Origin: Marinobacter goseongensis
Lineage (GTDB): Bacteria > Pseudomonadota > Gammaproteobacteria > Pseudomonadales > Oleiphilaceae
NCBI RefSeq assembly: GCF_023156235.1
Contig: NZ_JAKZAI010000002.1
Location: 1-64,000, forward strand
Direction: 5' to 3'
Length of the DNA: 64,000 bases
The notes below the pieces were generated by a model. It searched no databases. It saw only the letters and a program-made list of their open reading frames with translations, and was not told the DNA's origin. Position numbers and translations under genes: made by a program. Each line of letters opens with the position of its first letter. Within the stretch, counting starts at the first letter, position 1. Shown piece after piece: positions 18,603 to 26,122 of the stretch.

Positions 18603-19473
18603 AATCCAGATCAAACAACATGTCGGAACCCAGGTTGACCAGTTGCGCCCGGGGGCGAAGGGCATCGGATAGCAGATCGATCTCCGGCAGTGAGAAGGCC
18701 GGCCGGCCACTGCCGATGATCATCGGGGCAACCATCACATGCAGACGGTCCAGCAAACCGGCATTGAGGAAAGCGGATACCGTCAGCCCGCCGCCCTCGA
18801 CGAACACCTTCCTCAGACCGAAATCGGACAACACCCGCAGTATGATTGCCGGTGCCGCGGGTGTGTCAGCGTGGGCGTCGCCAAGGCAGGGCACCTCGAC
18901 AGGACCGGATTGCTCAAGCATACGGGCCGCAGCGGCCGGCGACGCCGGGGGGCAGTAATCGCCGGCGGTCAGCCTCAGTGTGGGCGCTTCGCCGTCAGTG
19001 AACAGATGGTGGTCATGCGGAACGCGGCGCTGACGATCGATCACCACGCGCACCGGGTTGGCCCCGGACGCTTTCCGGACTGTCAGACGGGGGTTATCGG
19101 TTGTGGCCGTGCCAGCGCCCACAATCACTGCGTCGGATATTGCGCGGATGCGGTGGAGATGGGTGATGCCGTCCTCACCATTGATGAAACGGGATGCTCC
19201 GGTGACGGTGGCAATGCGACCGTCCAGGCTCTGGCCCAGTTGGCCGACCACACGGCAGCCCGAAGCAGCCGCCAATGGTCGACACAGGGGGAGAAAAATC
19301 TTCAGCAGGTTGCGGGCACTTTCGGTCGCCGGTTTCAACAACTGCCAGTGGTTGCCATTGAGCTCCAGTGATGGCGCGTCATCGTCCGGCAATGAGAGTG
19401 TCACATTGGTACGGTTGACTGCATCCAGCACCAGATGCCAGGCAGAATGTGTATCAAGTAGTCGGGCAGCCAT
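18577..19473 (-). CDS. Free-standing RibD C-terminal-type reductase
   Basis: The 298-residue protein has a RibD_C/DHFR-like reductase domain from about residue 90 to the end: GQLGQSLDGRIAT, SDAVIVGAGTATTDNPRLTVR and the FVEGGG motif near 242, which binds NADPH. The deaminase domain of riboflavin enzyme RibD is absent; instead an unrelated 85-residue N-terminal segment is present. Such reductases act on ribosylaminopyrimidine or on dihydropterin substrates. The gene converges on the flippase-like gene with a 26-nt overlap. Together with the PTPS homologue it points to a pteridine or pyrimidine-type metabolite in this cluster. The true riboflavin RibD is presumably elsewhere. Confidence 0.85.
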   Translation of the reverse strand: MAARLLDTHSAWHLVLDAVNRTNVTLSLPDDDAPSLELNGNHWQLLKPATESARNLLKIFLPLCRPLAAASGCRVVGQLGQSLDGRIATVTGASRFINGEDGITHLHRIRAISDAVIVGAGTATTDNPRLTVRKASGANPVRVVIDRQRRVPHDHHLFTDGEAPTLRLTAGDYCPPASPAAAARMLEQSGPVEVPCLGDAHADTPAAPAIILRVLSDFGLRKVFVEGGGLTVSAFLNAGLLDRLHVMVAPMIIGSGRPAFSLPEIDLLSDALRPRAQLVNLGSDMLFDLDFSEQLPPN

Positions 19474-19635
19474 AGCGTATTTGTCCGTTGCCGATGGATT
19501 CAGTATAGGCAGATTGTGTATAAAGCTATATGTACGTTACATTTCCAGATTGATTCACTTTCACGGCTTAATTGCGGGACACCCGGACGGGTCTCCTCGG
19601 GCCAACCTGTGCTGACCAGGCTGAGGCAAAGCGCT

Positions 19636-20052
19636 ATGCGGTACCTGCAATCCTTTCATCGACGCCTGCGGCAGATTCGCGAGAGCGGGCATTTGTCCCG
19701 GGAAGATGTGGCGCGTATGTGCGGCGTTGATGAGCCGCGTGTGGCCAGCTGGGAAGCGGCTGAGGTAAAACAGCGCAGCTATCCGGGAGTCACCGAGCTG
19801 CTCGATCTGTGCATCCGCACCGATACGCCGCTTGAACATGTTCTGGATCTGGATGCGGCCAGTGACACCGGTCAATTGCAGCTACCCGGTCTGGCATTCA
19901 GTCACAGCGACGACCTGGGCGTGGCCCTGGCGGAGCTGGAAAAGGAGTTGAATCGCGTTCAGATCTCGGAAGAGGAGGGCGAGTTGCTGCGCCGGTTCCG
20001 CAAAGCGTCCACTGAAAACCGGCGTATGATCCTGCAGATTCTGGGCCGGTAA
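19636..20052 (+). CDS. Small helix-turn-helix (XRE-like) DNA-binding protein
   Basis: The 138-residue protein has an XRE-type helix-turn-helix at about residues 6-62 (LRQIRESGHLSREDVARMCG, then VDEPRVASWEAAE). The C-terminal tail is helical and charged, with a glutamate-rich run near 100-115. TGAGGC lies a few bases before the ATG at 19636; upstream in-frame ATGs lie in non-coding-looking sequence. It is divergent from the RibD-like gene, so it could regulate that cluster, and it converges on galU with 13 nt between the stops. Function beyond DNA binding is unknown. Confidence 0.78.
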   Translation: MRYLQSFHRRLRQIRESGHLSREDVARMCGVDEPRVASWEAAEVKQRSYPGVTELLDLCIRTDTPLEHVLDLDAASDTGQLQLPGLAFSHSDDLGVALAELEKELNRVQISEEEGELLRRFRKASTENRRMILQILGR

Positions 20053-20065
20053 ACCGGCCCGTGCC

Positions 20066-20902
20066 TTACTTACCTTTCTTGTAAATGTTCTCGTATACGT
20101 AATTGGTGGCTTCCACGAAGCCGTCGATGCTTCCGCAATCGAACCGTCTCCCCTTGAATTTATACGCCAGCACACAGCCGTTCTTGGCCTGCTCAAGCAG
20201 GGCATCGGTGATTTGTACCTCGCCGTTCTTGCCCGGCGGCGTGCGCTCGATGATGTCGAAAATATCCGGTGTCAGTATGTAGCGGCCGATGATCGCGAGA
20301 TTGCTGGGAGCGTCTTCCGGCGCCGGTTTTTCGACCATGTCGGTGATGCGGTAGAGGCCATCTTTCATCGATTCGCCGGCGATAACCCCGTATTTGTGGG
20401 TTTCATCCGAGGGCACCTCTTCGATGGCTACGATGGAGCAGCGGAACTGGTTGTAGAGCTTGACCATCTGGGTAAGCACACCTTCCCCGGTACCATCTTC
20501 AACACAGAAGTCATCCGCCAGTACCACGGCGAAGGGATTGTCGCCCACCAGATTCCGACCGGTAAGAATGGCATGGCCGAGGCCTTTCATCTCGTTCTGT
20601 CGGGTGAACGCAAACGAATTGTTGTCGATCAGCTCACGGATGGACGTCAGCAGTCCTTCTTTTCCGGAGCCGGCGATCTGATGCTCCAATTCGTAACTGA
20701 TGTCGAAATGATCTTCGATGGCCCGCTTGCCGCGCCCTGTGACAAACCCGAACTCGTGTATTCCCGCGTCAGCAGCTTCTTCCACGCCGTACTGAACCAG
20801 CGGTTTGTTCACCACCGGCAGAATTTCCTTGGGCATTGCCTTGGTTGCCGGCAGGAAGCGGGTTCCGTACCCGGCAACCGGAAAGAGGCACTTCTTGATC
20901 AT
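20066..20902 (-). CDS. galU: UTP-glucose-1-phosphate uridylyltransferase GalU
   Basis: GalU makes UDP-glucose from UTP and glucose-1-phosphate, feeding glycan and trehalose synthesis. The 278-residue product has the nucleotidyltransferase signature PVAGYGTRFLPATKAMPKE at its N-terminus, VLADDFC near residue 130, and EKPAPEDAPSNLAIIGRYIL near 190. The start at 20902 is chosen because it matches family N-termini (MIKKCLFPVAG); an ATG 45 nt upstream adds unrelated residues. It should supply the same UDP-sugar pool that the glycosyltransferase genes of this window use. Confidence 0.96.
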   Translation of the reverse strand: MIKKCLFPVAGYGTRFLPATKAMPKEILPVVNKPLVQYGVEEAADAGIHEFGFVTGRGKRAIEDHFDISYELEHQIAGSGKEGLLTSIRELIDNNSFAFTRQNEMKGLGHAILTGRNLVGDNPFAVVLADDFCVEDGTGEGVLTQMVKLYNQFRCSIVAIEEVPSDETHKYGVIAGESMKDGLYRITDMVEKPAPEDAPSNLAIIGRYILTPDIFDIIERTPPGKNGEVQITDALLEQAKNGCVLAYKFKGRRFDCGSIDGFVEATNYVYENIYKKGK

Positions 20903-21237
20903 AACGTTGGTCCTTATGTCTGCTGCGATGCTCGGCCTGATGTGCAAGGTCAGTCACGAAGTGTGCCAAGTGTAACCAAGTTGTTGGTCTAAATGGAGGC
21001 TCGGGTACGGAAATGTAGAGATTGGTAAAACAGGGAACTCTGCAGATTTCTGTGTTGGCGATTGATTTGCATAGAAAAAACTTTTAAATAACATTGTAAC
21101 TGACTGTATTTAAGTCATATTCTGTTTGTAAATTTTGGCAACAGCCGATGGATTTCTGTGCTCTGATGCCATACATTCCCCCCATGAAAAATAATTCAGA
21201 CTCGCCGGCATTTCGTTAGAGCTGTAGCCGCCGTTCT
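20903..21237. other. Gene-free AT-rich stretch between galU and a barrel gene
   Basis: This 335-nt divergent region is noticeably AT-rich from 21055 to 21150. A possible promoter toward the barrel gene is TTGTAA at 21094-21099 and TATTCT at 21118-21123, 18 nt apart, but neither box is strong. I see no ORF, RNA gene or repeat in it. Confidence 0.4.
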
Positions 21238-22431
21238 ATGGCAGGACTCTGTAACTTGAAATTTCATCTGTTGATCGCACTGTTGTGGTGCGCAGTCAGT
21301 CAGCCCCTCCAGGCCGCAGAGGGTGGCACCTGGTCGCGTAATGGTTGGCAGCCTGACACCGACCCGTTCGGGGTTGGTGTGGAGGCCTACCGGGAGGAGC
21401 GGGAGCACTGGCTGCGATCACGATTGAAATTCTCCGGAAAAACGGACATGAGCAGCGACGGCCGTGATGGGGCCTTGGGCCTGGCGGCAGACAGCCTGAT
21501 CGGTCAGAGGGATGCGATCGGTTTCAATTACCGGGACTCCCGGTCCTACAAGGATGATACCGATTCCAGTGCCGCCTCCATCCGCTACCAGTTTCCGGCC
21601 GGTTCCAGTCAGTTACAGGTTGAGGCGGGCAGTTCCCGTTATGACCATGCGGTCAGCAGCGATTCGCATCGCTATTCCGCCGGGGGAGAATCCCGTGTGC
21701 TGGGCTTCGGTGCCAGCCGCTCACTGTTTTCACAGTTCGGCATGGACTTTGATGGTCTTGTCAGGCATCGCGGGCGCAATCATGTGTCGTTCGAGGAAGA
21801 CGAACAGGTGTCCGAATCCCGTTACGAGTTGCAATCACTGGGGCTTGAAGCCCGGGGTGGCCACGAACTGCCTGGCGGTCTGTTCGCCAGCACCCACATC
21901 CACGCGCTCAGCGGCCGTGAACGCTCCGCAACCGATTACCCACTGGATCAGAACACCTCGGACGCAGGGCAGTTTTATAAAGTGGCCATGTCCGCGTCTG
22001 TCGAGCAGGCATTGTACCAATGGACGTGGCGGGTCAACGGCCGGTATCAGTTTGCCAATGAAGATTTGCCGGTCTCGGAATACCTGACGGTAGCTGGCCC
22101 TTCCATGCTCACCGGGTTCAATGGTCAGTCGGTGGCAGCGGTCCGTGGTGGCTGGCTTCGCTTTGATACCGTCAGCCCGCTCTGGCACATGCCTTTCACG
22201 GACGGTGTGCTGTCGAGCCTGAACGTTTCTTTGCTGCAGGGCTGGGTTCCGTATTCGGCCGTCCAGGCGGACCGCCACGGCATCGCCAGCGCGGGACAGG
22301 TGTCGCTGAAGATGCAGGGCAGGGCCTTCACCGCCAACGTCAGCGTGGGGCGGATGATCCGGGCTTCCACTACGGCGATGACCATGCCGGATCACCCGGA
22401 CGTGCGGTTTTCATTGTCCATGGGCATCTGA
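21238..22431 (+). CDS. Outer-membrane beta-barrel protein resembling a TpsB (FhaC/ShlB) barrel without POTRA domains
   Basis: The 397-residue product has a signal peptide ending at QAA (about residue 27) and an antiparallel-strand barrel pattern to the C-terminus. Residues about 195-340 resemble the barrel of two-partner secretion transporters, including a LPVSEYLTVAGPSMLTGF segment that corresponds to the GGxxxVRGY region of FhaC/ShlB. The periplasmic POTRA domains and the N-terminal helix of true TpsB proteins are missing. No large secreted TpsA partner lies nearby. It may be a stand-alone barrel derived from that family. The start codon has no clear ribosome site. Confidence 0.62.
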   Translation: MAGLCNLKFHLLIALLWCAVSQPLQAAEGGTWSRNGWQPDTDPFGVGVEAYREEREHWLRSRLKFSGKTDMSSDGRDGALGLAADSLIGQRDAIGFNYRDSRSYKDDTDSSAASIRYQFPAGSSQLQVEAGSSRYDHAVSSDSHRYSAGGESRVLGFGASRSLFSQFGMDFDGLVRHRGRNHVSFEEDEQVSESRYELQSLGLEARGGHELPGGLFASTHIHALSGRERSATDYPLDQNTSDAGQFYKVAMSASVEQALYQWTWRVNGRYQFANEDLPVSEYLTVAGPSMLTGFNGQSVAAVRGGWLRFDTVSPLWHMPFTDGVLSSLNVSLLQGWVPYSAVQADRHGIASAGQVSLKMQGRAFTANVSVGRMIRASTTAMTMPDHPDVRFSLSMGI

Positions 22432-22548
22432 CCCATCCAGGGTGCCTTGCCGTTCACCGGCCAAGCCTTACGAACTTGTCACTTGAGAAAGCGTTGGCTG
22501 CAGATGCTACATTAGTGATCAGGAGATCATTAAAGGGAGCAGAACGCC

Positions 22549-23148
22549 ATGGAGTCAGGCTCAAGATTACTTGCGTTGCTGCTACTGCCGTGCCTTATCT
22601 CAGCTACACCGGCCCAGGCTTTCGAGTTCAGTCAGGTCGTCGAAAAGGCGAAAGAGCTGGTAGCTGGCGATTACGCACCGCCACCTGTGGCTCCGGACTT
22701 TCTGCGAGATCTGGATTACCCCGAATATCAAGCGATCCGGTTCAACCCGGAGGACAGTCTCTGGCGAGTTCTACGATCTGAGGCCCCGCGCCTGGGTCGA
22801 GCCCCAGGCTTCGTGGGGTGCAGGCAGTGTGCTGCTGGTGGAAATCCCCACCCGGGATGAAACGTTCGATAACATCGTCGCTTTCTGGAAACCAGAACAG
22901 CCATTGGAGCCGGGTCAGGAATATTTGTACGCCTACACCCTGACCTGGCGCGCGGAGCCACCTAACCGGCCAACGGATCTGGCAATCGTCAGGGCCACCC
23001 GTACCGGGCCATGTTTGATCGGGTCCCGGACGATTCGTTGGAGCCCATCGATCTGCGTCTGCAACTGAAACTGGGCGAGCAGGTGCTGACAGAGACCTGG
23101 CTCTACCAGTACACGCCGCCTCCGCAAGAAGAGCGAGAGCTTTTCTAG
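22549..23148 (+). pseudogene. opgG: opgG (mdoG) pseudogene with two internal deletions
   Basis: OpgG is the periplasmic protein needed for osmoregulated glucan synthesis, about 510 residues in E. coli. Here only three pieces remain, in three successive reading-frame blocks. 22549 to about 22765 keeps the signal peptide and the FEFSQVVEKAKELV and YPEYQAIRF segments. About 22766 to 23003 keeps [13 protein letters not shown] and [17 protein letters not shown] in another frame. About 23008 to the TAG at 23146 keeps the C-terminal LTETWLYQYTP in the first frame. Roughly 300 residues are missing at the first junction and roughly 75 at the second. The opgH partner is absent. The ribosome site and start are intact, which indicates a recent loss. 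Confidence 0.85.
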
Positions 23149-23158
23149 TTTCGCATGG

Positions 23159-23223
23159 ATTGTTGACAAAACGACCAGTCAGGCGTAGATTTCCGGCAAT
23201 TAAAGTCACTATTGTTGACAAAA
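23159..23223 (+). promoter_or_regulatory. Promoter and paired operators of the GntR/prp operon
   Basis: The 13-nt sequence ATTGTTGACAAAA occurs at 23159-23171 and again at 23211-23223. Each contains the palindrome TTGTTGACAA, a plausible GntR-family operator. The first copy supplies a perfect TTGACA -35 box (23163-23168), with TAGATT 17 nt later as a -10 box. The second sits where the ribosome site of the GntR gene would be. This arrangement suggests autorepression; it is inferred from sequence only. Confidence 0.6.
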
Positions 23224-23224
23224 T

Positions 23225-23905
23225 ATGCCTGAAGACGTGATTCAAACCTACACCCGCGCCGACGAGGCTTTCGATTGTCTGCAAACAGCGATCGTAAAAG
23301 GGGATCTCGCACCCGGTGAGAAAATTGGTGAGGTGGAGCTCTGTTCCCGCTTCAACCTGACCCGCGGCCCCCTGCGTGAAGCTCTCGGTCGGCTTGAGTC
23401 CCGCGGTTTGCTGGTTCGCAGGCCTCACGCCGGTGTCAAAGTGGTGTCCGTCAGTACCGACGAACTCATGGAGTTGTACCGCATCCGTGAGGTGATGGAA
23501 GGGCTTGCAGCACGCCAGGCTGCAGAACGCATGACCGACGATGAAATCACCGCTCTCCATACTACCCTGGATGCACACGAGGCCATGATCGAACAGGCTC
23601 ACGGCCAGGCCTACTATCAGGCCGAAGGGGATTACGATTTTCATCACCGCATTGCCACTGGAAGCCGCAACGCCAAACTCGCGCAAATGCTGCTCGGTGA
23701 TCTTTACTATATGGTCCGGATGTATCGTTACCGGCTCAGTACGGCCTCCGGCCGGCCACACATGGCACTGGGTGAGCACCGTCGCATTGTGGAAGCGATC
23801 GCTCAACGGGACGGTGAACTGGCCGAATTCCTGATGAAGCGCCACATCAATGCCGCTCGCCGTAATATCGAGCGAAAGATTGCTGAGGGCGGCTTGACCA
23901 TCTGA
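23225..23905 (+). CDS. GntR/FadR-family (FCD domain) transcriptional regulator of the prp operon
   Basis: The 226-residue protein has a winged helix-turn-helix at about 15-80 ([21 protein letters not shown]) and an all-helical FCD ligand-binding domain after residue 90, with the metal-site histidines expected around YDFHHRIA and [10 protein letters not shown]. It lies 71 nt before prpB and reads the same way, so it is the likely regulator of methylcitrate genes, probably responding to 2-methylcitrate or a related acid. Two palindromic sites flank its promoter and start codon. No good Shine-Dalgarno is seen before its ATG. Confidence 0.9.
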   Translation: MPEDVIQTYTRADEAFDCLQTAIVKGDLAPGEKIGEVELCSRFNLTRGPLREALGRLESRGLLVRRPHAGVKVVSVSTDELMELYRIREVMEGLAARQAAERMTDDEITALHTTLDAHEAMIEQAHGQAYYQAEGDYDFHHRIATGSRNAKLAQMLLGDLYYMVRMYRYRLSTASGRPHMALGEHRRIVEAIAQRDGELAEFLMKRHINAARRNIERKIAEGGLTI

Positions 23906-23976
23906 TTCCGCAGGTCGGATTTGCGGCAGGCAATATCCGGCAACGAACATTCCAACAGACAGAGAGGCCCAACACC

Positions 23977-24864
23977 ATGTCCAGAAAACTCAGCCCGGGC
24001 GCCCGCTTCCGCAAGGCCCTGAAAGACAACGCGCCATTGCAGATTGTCGGTACCATCAACGCCTACTCAGCCATGATGGCCGAACGGGTGGGGCACCAGG
24101 CCGTTTATCTGTCTGGTGGTGGCGTCGCAAACGCTTCCTATGGTCTGCCGGACCTCGGGATGACCTCACTGAATGACGTGGTCGAAGACGTCCGCCGCAT
24201 CACCGCCGCCACCGATGTGCCATTGCTTGTGGATATTGATACCGGTTGGGGCGGCGCCTTCAACATCGCCCGCACCATTCAACAAATGGAGCGGGCTGGC
24301 GCCGCTGCCGTTCACATCGAAGACCAGGTGGCACAGAAACGCTGTGGTCACCGACCGAATAAGGAAATCGTTTCCCAGGAGGAAATGGTCGACCGTATCA
24401 AGGCTGCTGTGGATGCCCGTGAAGACGAAGACTTTTTCATCATGGCCCGCACCGATGCGTTCCAGAAAGAAGGCCTGGAAGCGGCGATTGAGCGCGCCAA
24501 AGCCTGTGTAGCGGCCGGAGCCGATGGCATCTTCGCCGAGGCGGTCACCGAGCTGGAACACTATCAGGCGTTTTCAGAAGCGCTGGATGTGCCGATTCTT
24601 GCCAACATCACCGAATTCGGCGCAACACCGCTGTATAACCGCAAAGAGCTGGCGGACGCGGGTGCTGACATGGTGCTGTACCCGTTGAGTGCCTTCCGCG
24701 CGATGAACAAGGCGGCACTGATGGTGTATGAGAACATCCTGGAAAAAGGTGACCAGAAAGACGTCGTTGATCTCATGCAGACCCGCATGGAGCTCTACGA
24801 TTTCCTGAACTACCACGATTTCGAGCAGAAGCTGGACCAGCTGTTCCAGCAGAAAAAGGATTAA
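23977..24864 (+). CDS. prpB: 2-methylisocitrate lyase PrpB
   Basis: PrpB cleaves 2-methylisocitrate into pyruvate and succinate, the last step of the methylcitrate cycle that consumes propionyl-CoA. The 295-residue length is normal. The catalytic Cys123 lies in the KRCGH motif exactly where E. coli PrpB has it, and the metal-binding DIDTGWG segment is at about residues 87-93. An AGAGAGG ribosome site precedes the ATG. It is the first enzyme gene after the GntR regulator and is followed by a REP-like repeat before prpC. Confidence 0.97.
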   Translation: MSRKLSPGARFRKALKDNAPLQIVGTINAYSAMMAERVGHQAVYLSGGGVANASYGLPDLGMTSLNDVVEDVRRITAATDVPLLVDIDTGWGGAFNIARTIQQMERAGAAAVHIEDQVAQKRCGHRPNKEIVSQEEMVDRIKAAVDAREDEDFFIMARTDAFQKEGLEAAIERAKACVAAGADGIFAEAVTELEHYQAFSEALDVPILANITEFGATPLYNRKELADAGADMVLYPLSAFRAMNKAALMVYENILEKGDQKDVVDLMQTRMELYDFLNYHDFEQKLDQLFQQKKD

Positions 24865-24868
24865 CCCG

Positions 24869-24956
24869 TTGTTGGATTACGGCTTCGCCTGATCCAACCT
24901 ACGAAGACTCAGGCAGTAACCGTAGGTCGGATTAGCCGCAGGCGTAATCCGACAAC
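24869..24956. repeat. REP-like inverted pair between prpB and prpC
   Basis: Two 35-36-nt elements, 24869-24903 and 24921-24956, are near-perfect inverted copies of each other. Each also forms its own imperfect hairpin with GTTGGATTA and TAATCCGAC-type arms. The layout is that of a bacterial REP pair or small BIME placed inside an operon. The ribosome site of prpC begins just after it. Confidence 0.75.
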
Positions 24957-24983
24957 CGAGACAAGATGAGGGGAGAAAGACCA

Positions 24984-26111
24984 ATGGCTGAAGCAAAACA
25001 ACTGAGTGGTGCAGGTCTTCGCGGCCAGGTAGCGGGTGTAACCGCACTGTGTACCGTCGGCAAATCAGGCGCAGGCCTGACGTATCGTGGCTATGATATT
25101 GCCGAGCTGGCGGAAAACGCCCAGTTCGAGGAAGTGGCGTATCTGTTGTTGCGCGGCAAATTGCCGAACCGTCAGGAGCTCGACGCTTACAAGAAAAAGC
25201 TTCAGAGCCTGCGAGGCCTGCCTGCAGCGCTGAAAGCCGTACTTGAGCAGATTCCCAAAGACGCGCACCCGATGGATGTGATGCGCACCGGCTGTTCGAT
25301 GCTGGGCAATCTGGAAACCGAGCAGGATTTCAGCGATCAGGACGACAAGATCGATCGCATGCTGGCGGTTTTTCCGTCCATCATCACCTACTGGTATCGC
25401 TTTGCCCATGAGGGCGTTCGCCTCGAAACCGAGAGTGATGTGGACTCCATCGGCGGACACTTCCTGGAACTGCTGCACAACAAGAAACCCAGTGAGTTGC
25501 ATGAGCGTGTGATGAACGTGTCGCTGATTCTCTACGCCGAGCACGAGTTCAACGCCTCCACGTTCACCGCCCGGGTCTGTGCATCCACGCTGTCAGACAT
25601 TCACAGCTGTGTGACAGGCGCGATTGGCTCCCTCCGGGGCCCTCTGCACGGTGGTGCCAACGAGGCCGCCATGGAGCTGATCCAGCGTTTCCAGACGGCC
25701 GACGAGGCCGAAGCGGGCCTGATGGGCATGCTGGAGCGCAAGGAAAAAATCATGGGCTTTGGTCACGCGATCTACAAGGAGTCGGATCCGCGGAACGCCA
25801 TCATCAAGCACTGGTCCAAGAAACTGGCGGACGAAGTGGGAGACACCGTGCTTTATCCGGTATCCGAGCGCTGCGAAGCGGTGATGTGGCGCGAGAAGAA
25901 GCTGTTTTGTAACGCCGATTTCTTCCACGCCTCCGCCTACCATTTCATGGGTATCCCGACTGAACTGTTTACCCCGATTTTTGTTATGTCGCGGGTATCC
26001 GGTTGGACCGCTCACGTTAAAGAGCAGCGTGAGAACAACCGCATTATTCGCCCGAGCGCCGATTACACCGGCCCGGAACATGCGGAATGGTTGCCGATAG
26101 ACAAGCGCTGA
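24984..26111 (+). CDS. prpC: 2-methylcitrate synthase PrpC
   Basis: PrpC joins propionyl-CoA with oxaloacetate to give 2-methylcitrate. The 375-residue product has the shorter length typical of methylcitrate synthases rather than the ~430 residues of GltA. The citrate-synthase active-site blocks are present: GPLHGGANEA near 216 with the catalytic histidine, GFGHAIYK near 255, and the late arginine-containing segment. A GGGGAGA site supports the ATG at 24984 over an upstream in-frame ATG. It is followed after 11 nt by acnD. Confidence 0.95.
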   Translation: MAEAKQLSGAGLRGQVAGVTALCTVGKSGAGLTYRGYDIAELAENAQFEEVAYLLLRGKLPNRQELDAYKKKLQSLRGLPAALKAVLEQIPKDAHPMDVMRTGCSMLGNLETEQDFSDQDDKIDRMLAVFPSIITYWYRFAHEGVRLETESDVDSIGGHFLELLHNKKPSELHERVMNVSLILYAEHEFNASTFTARVCASTLSDIHSCVTGAIGSLRGPLHGGANEAAMELIQRFQTADEAEAGLMGMLERKEKIMGFGHAIYKESDPRNAIIKHWSKKLADEVGDTVLYPVSERCEAVMWREKKLFCNADFFHASAYHFMGIPTELFTPIFVMSRVSGWTAHVKEQRENNRIIRPSADYTGPEHAEWLPIDKR

Positions 26112-26122
26112 GGGAGTACATG

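Noticed and set aside
22476..22781. An ORF across the start of opgG
   Set aside because: Its frame differs from the recognisable OpgG residues and it only covers the pseudogene region.
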